Shown piece after piece: positions 1-9,421 of a stretch of 64,000 nucleotides of DNA. Numbering within the stretch: the first letter of the stretch is position 1; each line of letters begins with the position of its first letter. The position numbers and the translations under genes are program-made. The stretch comes from Alternaria dauci (taxonomy: Eukaryota; Ascomycota; Dothideomycetes; Pleosporales; Pleosporaceae): positions 744,001 to 808,000 of the forward strand of contig NC_091278.1 of NCBI RefSeq assembly GCF_042100115.1, given 5' to 3'. The notes under the pieces were generated by a model that searched no databases, was not told the DNA's origin, and was given only the letters and a program-made list of their open reading frames with translations.

Positions 1-349
1 GTGGTTTAATATTTGATTTGCATTTCATATTAAACATAAACTCGTCTGGAGTCTGCGAAATGAGCAAGTTAAAATTCGAGATTGTACCAAAACGCCACCC
101 AAAAAGTGAAAAAGGCCAATTGCTGCCTCACTCCCCCACTGCCAAGATGGGCTGGTGATTTCCGGACCGCCCTTGATGTATACCCCAAGATGCCACATGA
201 TTATTGTAAAAGAAACGCCGCCTGATCACGCGCCCAGTTCCAATGCTCATTGTAAAAGGCCGATGAAGTCGTGATTGCGATACGTGGTGTGATTTTAGAT
301 GTGGTGACATGGAAATGTGATGAGAGAATCGTGTAAATGTCTTTGATGT
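1..349. other. 3' flank of MPE1, no gene seen
   Basis: This is the stretch downstream of MPE1 up to the window edge. It holds only short open frames with no family resemblance, and I see no RNA gene in it. Confidence 0.5.
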
Positions 350-2029
350 TCAAAGGTAGCGGAAGTCTGGTGCGCGAGATCTGCGGTTGCGACCTCGAGG
401 GTTAACTGGCTGCCTGTCGTACGCATCGTTAGGGTCCTGCTGTCCTTGTGCCTGCCCTTGCCCGTTGCCCCATTGTCCTTGTGCCTGTCCACCCCATCCG
501 TACTGCTGCTGATTGTACTGCTGACCAAACTGTTGTTGTTGCCCGTAGCCAAAGTTTTGCTGAGGAAACCACTGTTGTTGTGGCATCTGTTGCTGTTGCT
601 GCGGCTGGAAGTTCATCTGAAAGCCGTTCTGGAAGCCCATTTGCTGAGGCATCTGTATTGGCATAGGCATACCCATCGGCATTCCCATAGGCCCCATCGG
701 TGTATTCTTGAGCATCTCCATCTGTTGTATAAAGTCCTGCTCCATCTTTGAGGCGGGATCCGCCGCTTGACGCATCGCTTTCGGTGCGGTGGGAGGTTTG
801 ATGTCTGTAGGAGGCTGCTTCCGCTTCTTTGAAGAGGTTGAGTCAGTATCGGAGACTTCATCAGCCGCAGCAGTCGCCGCCGCCGCCGGAGTAGCAGTAG
901 TGGTGGCATTTGTATCGTCATTTGCGACAGAAGAAGATGCGTTGTCAGTAGCAAGTGATTGATTAACAGATTCATTTGTTGAAGCAACTGCTGCCTTTGC
1001 TGCCTTTTCCCTCTCTGCTGCCTTCTCTGCGTCGTATGCCTTGAGTGACTTGACCATATCGTCATCAGTAACGAGATCATCCATTAGAACATCCTCCTTT
1101 GCGCAGTTTGGACAAATCAGATCACCGTCTGCCAGCGCATTGTCGATGCACTCGCGGCAGTATGTCTTACCACAACAGGGTGTCTTGACTGGGTCGACAA
1201 ATCTTTGATTGTCGATGGGGCATTCGAATCCGCGCTCGCGAAGTTCTTTGCTTGCTGCGTCAGCGCTTGCTGCGCGCGCTCGTGATGCATTTGTCTTCTC
1301 TTGAAATTTGTCCCATGTCTTCTGATCCGTCATGACTTGCACGTATTCGCCGTCGGCGTTGAGCATGACGCCCTTTGCAGCCTCTTCGTCGACAGGCTTC
1401 TCGACCTTCTTGAGGAAGGACTGCGGTATGCCGGTCGTGCGCTTCGCTTGGAAAACGGGTTTGAAGTCGGGATCGTCGTTCGTAGGGCAGGCTTGAATCC
1501 AGTGGCCTTTGATGTTGCAGCGGCGGCATACGTAGCCTGGCGGAGGAGGATGTGAAGGGACGACGACGTTCTTGGTGTTGTTCTTGCGATAGACGGGCTT
1601 TGCATGTGAAAGTGCCTCCTTCTGCGCATCCCAGGCCATTGCGGATTCGGCCAAAAACGCGGCTTCAGCATCTTCTGGTGTCGCATTGCTTGTGGGGGGT
1701 GCAGGCGCGACAGGCTTGCTTTGTGTTGTAAAGGCACGAACAGGGGGCTTGCCGGTGACATATCTGGCCGCCCGGCCTTGCCCGCGAGGCGCTGGACGGC
1801 GAATCGCTATGACAGTGGAGGATCGCGGTATCAACGTAGTGTCGTCTTTGTATTCGGAAGCGGGGTCATCTTGGGGGTATATATGTAGGTTGAAATCGGT
1901 TCCGTCGCCGAGGCCGCTTGCGCTGATTATCTCCTTCTTGAGCTCGAAAACACTCAAATCGGTGCCGTTGAATACTATACGCTCGCTATCTTTCGAGTTC
2001 TTGAATTTGTAGAAGATTGACGAAGTCAT
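350..2029 (-). CDS. MPE1: MPE1-like subunit of the mRNA cleavage and polyadenylation factor
   Basis: Single-exon gene of 559 residues. By family knowledge Mpe1 (RBBP6 in animals) is a nuclear subunit of the cleavage and polyadenylation factor and acts in pre-mRNA 3'-end formation. The sequence shows the full architecture. A ubiquitin-like DWNN domain lies at about residues 1-80 (starts MTSSIFYKFKNSKD). A CCHC zinc knuckle uses C168, C171, H176 and C181. A RING/U-box-like finger spans about 270-309 (C270, C285, C286, C291, C294, C306, C309). The C-terminal 150 residues are low complexity, rich in Met-Pro, Gln, Gly and Tyr. The frame stays open 47 codons upstream to 2170, but the DWNN domain begins at the Met at 2029, so I chose that start. 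NMA111 lies upstream on the same strand. Identification is firm. Confidence 0.93.
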   Translation of the reverse strand: MTSSIFYKFKNSKDSERIVFNGTDLSVFELKKEIISASGLGDGTDFNLHIYPQDDPASEYKDDTTLIPRSSTVIAIRRPAPRGQGRAARYVTGKPPVRAFTTQSKPVAPAPPTSNATPEDAEAAFLAESAMAWDAQKEALSHAKPVYRKNNTKNVVVPSHPPPPGYVCRRCNIKGHWIQACPTNDDPDFKPVFQAKRTTGIPQSFLKKVEKPVDEEAAKGVMLNADGEYVQVMTDQKTWDKFQEKTNASRARAASADAASKELRERGFECPIDNQRFVDPVKTPCCGKTYCRECIDNALADGDLICPNCAKEDVLMDDLVTDDDMVKSLKAYDAEKAAEREKAAKAAVASTNESVNQSLATDNASSSVANDDTNATTTATPAAAATAAADEVSDTDSTSSKKRKQPPTDIKPPTAPKAMRQAADPASKMEQDFIQQMEMLKNTPMGPMGMPMGMPMPIQMPQQMGFQNGFQMNFQPQQQQQMPQQQWFPQQNFGYGQQQQFGQQYNQQQYGWGGQAQGQWGNGQGQAQGQQDPNDAYDRQPVNPRGRNRRSRAPDFRYL

Positions 2030-2476
2030 GGTTGCGGTTTGTGGCGTGGCTCCAAATGTGGTGGTGTGGTGAGAGTGTAGAGCTGACAGAGGAGGAAGGG
2101 CGTTGGCCGATGAGTTATGGCCCGTGTGCACGGGCCCCATCAAGTCGGAACCTGCGAGCCACCGATCCATTGAATTCTACCGGACTATCTAGGTAGATTC
2201 ACCTCTACAAACCGGAGGCTAAAGGGCTTCACACAATGTTACAAACGTGTCTCTGCCTGAAAAATACTTCGAATACACCTATGCATTATGTTTAAAATAT
2301 CTCATCAGCGTGTTTGTTCCACGGTATTTGTCATGCGACGAGCAGTTTCCAAGGTATTCTGGTACCTGCTATTTCCATGAGTACCTCCAAATATATTTGG
2401 ATGAAAATAGACTGTTTTTGCATGTTTGATCCCCAAGGTTGGCCATGTATTGAGTCATGTATGCACTATCTGAACT
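2030..2476. other. Intergenic region between NMA111 and MPE1
   Basis: This 447-bp stretch holds the NMA111 3' flank and the MPE1 promoter. No further gene or clear TATA element was recognised. Confidence 0.5.
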
Positions 2477-5400
2477 CTACTCATCCGCACCATCCGCCTC
2501 CAGCTCATCCGGCCCCATCTCTTCTCTCGCACCACTAGCATCACACTCATGTATGATTTTTTTCCAACCCAGTGGCACAGAGGCATCCTTGATATGTTCG
2601 ATGGTTGGGAAGTAGTGCTCGTTCTTCTTCATGGTCGCCACCCATGGTACGTTGTCGAAGGTCATGACCTTCATGCGGAAATATTCATTGTCCTTGATCT
2701 TTTTAATCTCGGTGAGGAAGGCCGATAAGTCGGATGTAGGGACGTTGTTCACGTGCGTGACGAAGTTGGTGGGTGCGAGCTGTTGACATGGTTAGTAAAA
2801 CATTCTTACTATCACTGATGGGTAGCGGATTGCCAAAAGCAAGGCCTGAAGACATTCACTGTTGAAATTCCACGGTCCCATCATAGAAGGAAAAGAAGGA
2901 CAAAAGACTTAGCACTTACCCCGTACATGTATGCCGGTGAACCACGGGCCCGCGACGAGATGTAAACATCCGAGTGGATTTTGCTGATCTGCTGGCGTAC
3001 AGCCTGGTGAGGGCGATGGAAAGTGGCGCCACAGAAGCTGACTAGGCGGTCTGTCTCAAGATCCTCTGTTGCGACAGTCGATACTTTGATAGTCTTCTCC
3101 TCGCGCTTGCGCACAACAACAGCATCCAGGAACTCGTTGTTATACATGACGTCGAGGTCAGGTGAACGTGTGACCAGCTTGCCGTTGAGCGTGAGGAGGA
3201 TATCGCCTTCGTTGAGACCATCGCCGTGACCTGAATCGACCTTACGGACCATGAAGAGTTGGTGGCGTTCTGGATCAGCCGTCTCAGTCTTCTCGATCCA
3301 TTCTTCCGAGACACCCATGACGCGGGCTTGGCTCATCTGCACGGTTTGGAACTCGACGTTCAGGATACGTAGCTTGGGTGTCTTTCCGCCTCGGATCTCG
3401 TTGAGCACTGGCAGAAGATTGGGTGTTGCAAGACCAAGATGGTATTCAACGTCCTTTCCACTGTGTGATGTCCGCTCGCCCAGGTACGAGAGCCAGAGAG
3501 CCTGAACGGTGCCATCCTCAGCAATCAGCACGCCGGAACCACTGTGCGAGGCTTGGTTTGTGTCTACGGTGATGGCGTCGAAGTTGGTCGCGCGGTATCT
3601 AGGTGTGATCGCGCTAGCTGGAATCGCGACTGTGGTGATATCAGTGACGACAGTCTTTGCTACGACAGGTCGGAAGTTTTGGTTGATGCCGAAGAAGATG
3701 GTCTCTGCTCCCTTCTTAATGAAGTCGGTGGCGAACTTGGGTGTCTTTACAGGAGCGTTGACGAGAGAGGCATCGTACTTGACGATGGCGTAGTTCTGCA
3801 ATGGGTGCATGAAAACAACCCTGGCATCAACAAAGATGCTATCAGCGATGATCAACGAGATGTCGCAAAGGTCATATGGCAGAATCGCTCTCGAGACGAG
3901 GACAAGACCCTGCTCGGCATCGACGACGAGTCCATAGCCCTGTTTGTTCATCTTGGGGAAGCCATCTAGCTTGATAGGCATAGAGACATGCACTCGTACG
4001 AAGCTACGAACAATGTCTACAGCCTCAGGATAGCTTGAGCTCATCTTGACAAAGTTCGCACGGCGAGGAACAGGAGGCACAGATGGAATGGCATCGGCGA
4101 GTGGTTTGAAGTCCCACAGGCCTGTCGTGTCATTGCGTGTTGCTATCCGAATCTTTGCATGCCAATGTCTGTCCACGGCAGTGATACTAGTATTCGTACT
4201 ATGCAAATCACGCAGATGCTTGTACGATATAACCACTCGCTTACGATCCGGGATCTTCTTCATGACTTCGATAAAGGTGTCAAGGTCAGGTGTCGGTTGG
4301 TTGTCAACTTCTTGAACCAACCACCCTGATGTGTAGCCGTCGGCGAACCTGAAAGAACCAGCTGCCTCGCAAACGTACACGCCTGCGCCTTTCAGCGAGA
4401 TGGCATAGAGGCGAGCTTGTTGGTACGAGAGGTCGTGGAAAGATGCGCCTGCGACAGAAACAAACTTGTCAGGGGTGATGGCATGGAGATCGCCAACGTC
4501 TAGCTCAAAATCCATGTTCTCCCCAGCACGCTGTATGGTCATAGAGATGGTCTTGCCAACGTTGTCGTCAAGGATGGCGTCAAGTCGGACGAACTGTGTA
4601 AGCAACTCTCCGTTGACGCGCAAAAGAAGATCACCTTCTTCGACCTTGGCAGACGCGGGCCCTTGGGGTAAAACCACCTCGGCGACCAGCATGCCTGTCT
4701 CCTTGGGGAATTGCGTGCGGATCTCCTTCTCCAAGGCAGGAGAGAGACCCAATCTGCGGCACTCGTCGAAGGGCTTCAGTATCCACTGGGTTTGGATGGT
4801 GCCTCTGGAGACATGCTGGCCTTGGCGGACAAGCTCGAGAGCACGTAGCGGTCGGTCCAGAGGCAGGAAGTAGTCGGTCGCGGCACCATCAGCACGTCCA
4901 CCGGCCTGCAATGCAACAGCATAGCCGTCGCGGTCTACTACGGGACTGCCCGAGGATCCTCCACTCGCTGCAGCTGCGGCCTGAATGTAGTTGGTGTTGA
5001 AGTCGGAGTAGCCCTCGCCGTATTCGGGCGCATTGCGATCCAATCGGCTGATGACACCCGACAAAATACTGAGCTTCTCTCCAGCATCGTTGCCTACGAC
5101 GCGAATCTCGACGCCGACCTTGGCGTTGTCCGGGCGGAGCTTGAGGGCGGTGACGGGCATGTACTTGATCTTGCTGGGGTCGAAGCGAAGGATACCAAAG
5201 TCGTGGACGGGGTCGCGGTAGACGGGATGGACGTCGCATTCCTCGTGGTTGTCGAAGATGCAGTAGCCGATGAAAGGACCCGCGCCGACAACATGCCTGT
5301 TGGTGAGGATGTAGCCCTTCTCAGCATCCACGACAAAGCCAGTCGCCTCGGAGCTAACGGCCGCATCTGTGTCAAACGAACACGTCTGGCAGAAGTGTAT

Positions 5401-5673
5401 CGACACGACGCTCTTGACCACGTTCTCGATGGTCCGCTGCCACTCTGCCGTGTCCTGTCCCGTGACGGCGGTGATGTGGGCCGACGACGGGACGTCTTCG
5501 TGGGAGCTGTAATCGCTGCGCGCATCGTCCATGGCGTCGTCATGGTCGGGCAGGTGCGACATGACTCCGTTGGAGCTGCGTGCGTCTGTTTCGGGCTTGA
5601 TCTGCTTCACCGGACGGTCTGTGGCTGGTGAAGTTGGTGGTTGCTTGCGCTTCGTTGTGCCATTTTGTTCCAT
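2477..5673 (-). CDS. NMA111: NMA111/HtrA-type serine protease with PDZ domains
   Basis: Two exons: 5673..2920 and 2779..2477, with a 140-bp phase-0 intron (GTAAGT...CAACAG). The product has 1018 residues, close to yeast Nma111 (997). The family consists of nuclear HtrA-like proteases linked to apoptosis and stress. The first trypsin-like domain is intact: H127 (motif LTNRHVV), D158 (VHDFGIL) and S241 (GGSSGSPV). PDZ segments follow, then a second, degenerate protease half and more PDZ sequence, as is typical. A basic patch TKRK at residues 7-10 could be a nuclear signal. I chose the Met at 5673 because family members begin there. However, the frame is open for 163 more codons upstream and contains a mitochondrial-type leader starting at the Met at 5877 (see findings). 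Identification is firm; the start is not. Confidence 0.93.
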
Positions 5674-6457
5674 TGGCGGCGGATTATTTATAGATGGGGA
5701 CGTGTGTAGGGAGCGCTTGCCGAGGGCAAGTGCGCTAAGACTACTATGAAGTCTTGTAGAGTATCGCGTGTGAATGGGGGAGAGCGGTCGAGAGACGGTC
5801 AACGACAGGGAGCGTGAAGGTGTTGCAAGGAAACTTCGTTTGCAGGCGGCGGCGAGCGACACTCGGCCAAGCAGCATGCCAACCCTGGGTGGTGGTGTGG
5901 AAAGGAAGGAAGCAGCGCAAATGCAGCTGCCGTGGATTAAAAGTAGTAGGCACAAAGAAGAAAGACAAAGACGCCCGTCGATGAGTACGCGATGGCGATG
6001 GCTTCGCGGCCAAGGAGGAAAGTGCCTGAAGAGCCCTGCAGCCGCATGCGCTACGGTCCCCCGGTCAAGCTTCGCCGCATCTCGCGAACCATCGTCATTC
6101 GTCTCCACTCGCATCCACTCCATGGCAGCAGTGAATGCATGCTTCGGTTGGACCTCGAGCATGCCACACTGCGCGCGCTGTTCCTAACCTCACAGGATCA
6201 ACTTTCATGTCGCGTCAAATACGGGAAGCTGAGCAAGAGGACATGGGGTCATTTTCATGTCTGTGTACATGTGGTTCTCAGGCCGCTGCTCAACGGCAGT
6301 ATCCATGCCCGACCACACGAACAAAGCAAAGAAACCTCGGGAGAGACGGAGTTGAGCAGCCGATGGTCACGTTGGAGTTCCGAGCCATTCCAGTATCCGC
6401 CACATGTACCACGACGCGACAGCACAAGCAGCCAATGCAGGGCAAAGAGACTGATCC
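5674..6457. other. NMA111 upstream region containing an open in-frame extension
   Basis: This lies between the NMA111 start and the stop of the next minus-strand gene. Positions 5674-6162 are open in the NMA111 frame (163 codons). The part 5674-5877 encodes a basic leader without acidic residues that may be translated. The remaining 300 bp is presumed promoter. Confidence 0.5.
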
Positions 6458-7025
6458 TTAGACCATCTCTTCATCCTCAATCCACTCGTTCTTGACCTCG
6501 ACAGCCTCGTTCTTCTTCTTCCGTGAACGAGGCGTGGCTTTCTTCTTCGGCGAACCCTCCGCACCCTCGGCCTCGCCGTCAGCATCCGCACCCTCGACAA
6601 TCTTGCTCTTGCGCTTCTTGGGCGTCGTCTTGGGTTTCTCCCGAGTGGCGCCAACTCCCTCACCAGCAGCAGGGCCTAGAGGTACACCGTTCTTGATCCT
6701 TTCCATATCTTCTTTGTGCTTCTCCTTCATACGGAGTATGAATTTGCGGCAAGAGAGCGGGGTGCGGCCAGCGGGAACAGGACAGGTCTGACAATATATG
6801 TAAGCGTGGTGAACCATCGTCGGGCAGAAAGCACCTGCATTGGTCTTGGCTTCAAACTTGTCCGTGCCAGCTGCATGCTCGCAAAGAACCATGAGGTACG
6901 CGATCTGTACTACAGTCAGTGGCGGGAAGTGAGCCCACTTTCATACACCTCACCTTTTCTTGTTCAGACCAGGCGCCGCCGCTTGATGCTGCCTTGCTAG
7001 GATTCTTCTGTTCTTCGTCTGACAT
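6458..7025 (-). CDS. Small lysine-rich conserved hypothetical protein
   Basis: Two exons: 7025..6954 and 6904..6458, with a 49-bp phase-0 intron (GTGAGG...CAG). The product has 172 residues. The N-terminal part contains WSEQEKIAYLMVL, a short motif seen at the start of many small fungal hypothetical proteins. The middle (CRKFILRMKEKHKEDME) looks helical. The C-terminal 70 residues alternate acidic stretches with basic runs (PKKRKSK, PRSRKKK) that resemble nuclear signals. I do not recognise a named family, and no function is assigned. A cysteine-rich stretch around residues 62-83 (AFCPTMVHHAYIYCQTCP) fits its surroundings poorly. It could include an unspliced intron, but no donor/acceptor pair there keeps the frame. 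Confidence 0.65.
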
Positions 7026-7712
7026 TCTGACTGGGTATGCTGATGACGGTGACGACGATGCTGATATCAGGAGTACAGTCCTGAGATTGTGTAACGACAG
7101 AGATGGTCGAGCGAAGTAGGGCAGGCAGAGCTGCTGATCAGGCTGGTGACTTTGAACTCAGCTTCACGTCGGGTTGTCGCTTGTGAGCTGGCCCTGTTTC
7201 CTCAGGAAGGTGAGTGGTGAAGCGACGGCATTTACTCTTGAGCACTATACTCACCATAGTGAGCCTCACCTTGCATGCACTACCTGGAAGGGATCAGGGA
7301 GAAACATAGTCTGTTCTATGGCGAGATCGTGTCGTATTATCATCTCGAAGAGTGTGCATCACACAGTAAGAAATGGAAGCATCGATTGTCATTTTCATAT
7401 AGGCCTACACCCCTGTCAGTCTTGATTGGGCTCATTGGGAGAATAGCAGCCGGCAGTCCCACTATCATCTTCCCTGATACAAGTAGACCGCCTCAATAGT
7501 CACCCAATCTTGCAATATCTACTACCCACAATGAGTTTCCCGCTCCAGGGACATGGGAAGACAGTGTCCGACGTGGAGCGTAGTCATGTCGTCAGCCAAT
7601 CCACTTTTAGCACTAGCCAGCCTCAAGCTTAGTCCCGCAGTCCACCTACTGCTCTTCTCTCAATCTTCCGAGCCATTTCAGCTTCCACCTCACACAGGTA
7701 ACAAAAAACACT
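7026..7712. other. Divergent intergenic region, hypothetical gene and cutC
   Basis: This 687-bp shared upstream region lies between a minus-strand and a plus-strand gene. It contains CCAAT-like sequence near 7504 and otherwise only short unsupported frames. Confidence 0.45.
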
Positions 7713-8405
7713 ATGCTCGAGATAGCCTGTTTCAACGCCCGTTCCGCTGCCGCCGCCGCTCAAGCAGGCGCTGATCGAATCGAACTATGTGCCAACTACT
7801 CCGCTGGCGGGGTCACACCTTCTCTCTCCACACTACAGCACGTACACAAAGAAACCACGATCCCGATTAATGTTATGATAAGACCGCGGCCTGGCAATTT
7901 CAACTATTCTGATGAAGAGTTTACTCTCATGAAAAAAGACATTGCGATACTCAAGCCTCTAGCCAGCGGATTCGTCTTTGGCATTCTAGACGGCAGTCGT
8001 CGTGTAGACGGCACTCGCAATCGCGAATTAGTTGAGGTCGCAGCCCCACTTCCATGTACATTCCATCGTGCAATCGACGAAGCGGAAGAGTTGGAAGAAG
8101 CTGTTGAAACAGTGGTACTCTGCGGGTTCAAGAGCATGTTAACTAGCGGTGGCGCAACGAGCGCCCTCCAAGGTGCCGATAAGCTCTGTCAGTTACAGTC
8201 GAGGTTTGGAGCAGACTTGTCGCTTATCGCCGGCGGTGGGGTCAGAAGCACAAACATCGAGGAGCTCGAAAGGAGGACCCGCATAACATGGCTCCACTCA
8301 GCAGCCATCACAGCACCTGGAGAAGATGTGGACGGCCAGGAGGTAAGCAAGATGCAGAAAGCGTTATCGAAAGTGGCACAAGACAGAGCAAAGAGTTCAA
8401 TATGA
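7713..8405 (+). CDS. cutC: CutC family protein (copper homeostasis)
   Basis: Uninterrupted 230-codon gene. The N-terminus MLEIACFNARSAAAAAQ is followed by AGADRIELCANYSAGGVTPS, the hallmark of the CutC TIM-barrel family. Other family segments are present: NVMIRPRPGNFNYSDEE, TFHRAID, LTSGGATSA and IAGGGVRS. CutC was named for copper tolerance in bacteria. Its biochemical reaction is unsettled, so only family membership is claimed. The length is slightly below that of E. coli CutC (about 248 residues), and all barrel motifs I expect are present. The next gene, on the opposite strand, ends 182 bp downstream, so the two are convergent. Confidence 0.9.
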   Translation: MLEIACFNARSAAAAAQAGADRIELCANYSAGGVTPSLSTLQHVHKETTIPINVMIRPRPGNFNYSDEEFTLMKKDIAILKPLASGFVFGILDGSRRVDGTRNRELVEVAAPLPCTFHRAIDEAEELEEAVETVVLCGFKSMLTSGGATSALQGADKLCQLQSRFGADLSLIAGGGVRSTNIEELERRTRITWLHSAAITAPGEDVDGQEVSKMQKALSKVAQDRAKSSI

Positions 8406-8587
8406 AGGGTAGGATATTATTCATTAATCGTGGCACTGCAGTATTGAACTGCCACAGTACGTGTAAACATGCACATGCTAAGCTCCAGCGGGTATCATCC
8501 ATTCAAGAATGCCTCGGGGACAATTCCCGAGGCCAATCCATCCACCTAGTGCATTGCGCCGAGCATAGCTTCCGAGATATCAGCTGC

Positions 8588-9421
8588 TTACAAGAGCGCA
8601 TATAGCAAGACACCGACAACCGACATCCCGAAGGACCTTGTTGTATCAACAGACATCTGTCCAGCCGCTCCAGTGCTTTGAGGTGCGCCTGCAGCCGAGG
8701 CAGTGTTTGTTTGAGTCACAACATTGGTCTCTGCGGCGATCGTTGTGGCTTGGGTGATGGTGGTAGCGGGGACGGTGGTAGAGATCCTTATTCCGCTCAC
8801 AGTGGCTACCTCGACGGTCTCCGCGACGGTGGTGGGTGCAGAATACGTTACGGCTGGGATAGTGGTGGTAAAGACGATTATGGATCCGAGTTCTGTGACT
8901 GGGACCGCTCCTCCAACACCAGTACCGGTGAATACGGGGGGTATTGAAAGGGTCGACGTATTTGGCCTCTCGGCCTCGTTGTTGGCGTAAATGTTGGCAC
9001 TCTGGCCATCTCTGGTGTAGTCTCCACTGACAAGGTTGACTTCAGTACCTCCGGAGTTGTAGGTTCCAGCGGCAACGTTTCCGTAAGAGCCGTCTGGGAA
9101 CTGGAAGTTTGTCGTGAACTTGTCGTAGCACATGGGGATGTTGATGTTCTGAACATTGACACAGTCCAGGCTTTGGCGGCAACCGAAACCATCCGCACGG
9201 CCATGAACAGATCGCTTTTCGAAAGTGATACCCTGGATAGAAGAGAGAATATCGGTATAGAGCGAACTGAGCTCTGTGCCGACTGCTGGTGGGGATGCGC
9301 CGGTCGCTCCTTGTGGTTGGCATGCCTCGTAAGGGTCGTCGTTCGTGGCCTGTGCCATGGACTCAAAAGGCGACGCAGTTGCGACAGCCGCAAGAGCGAG
9401 GGACAAGAACTTCAAAGACAT
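8588..9421 (-). CDS. Secreted GPI-anchored Ser/Thr-rich protein
   Basis: Single exon, 277 residues. The first 17 residues form a signal peptide (MSLKFLSLALAAVATAS). The N-terminal half has a few cysteines (GFGC, LDC, MCYD) and a segment NFQFPDGSYGNVAAGTYNSG that may be a small extracellular domain. The second half is a Thr/Val/Ser-rich stalk. The end is a small-residue stretch (STGAAGQMS) followed by a hydrophobic tail (FGMSVVGVLLYALL), the classic GPI attachment pattern. The mature protein is therefore predicted at the plasma membrane or cell wall. I do not recognise a characterised family member. A TATA-like element lies 220 bp upstream. Confidence 0.8.
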   Translation of the reverse strand: MSLKFLSLALAAVATASPFESMAQATNDDPYEACQPQGATGASPPAVGTELSSLYTDILSSIQGITFEKRSVHGRADGFGCRQSLDCVNVQNINIPMCYDKFTTNFQFPDGSYGNVAAGTYNSGGTEVNLVSGDYTRDGQSANIYANNEAERPNTSTLSIPPVFTGTGVGGAVPVTELGSIIVFTTTIPAVTYSAPTTVAETVEVATVSGIRISTTVPATTITQATTIAAETNVVTQTNTASAAGAPQSTGAAGQMSVDTTRSFGMSVVGVLLYALL

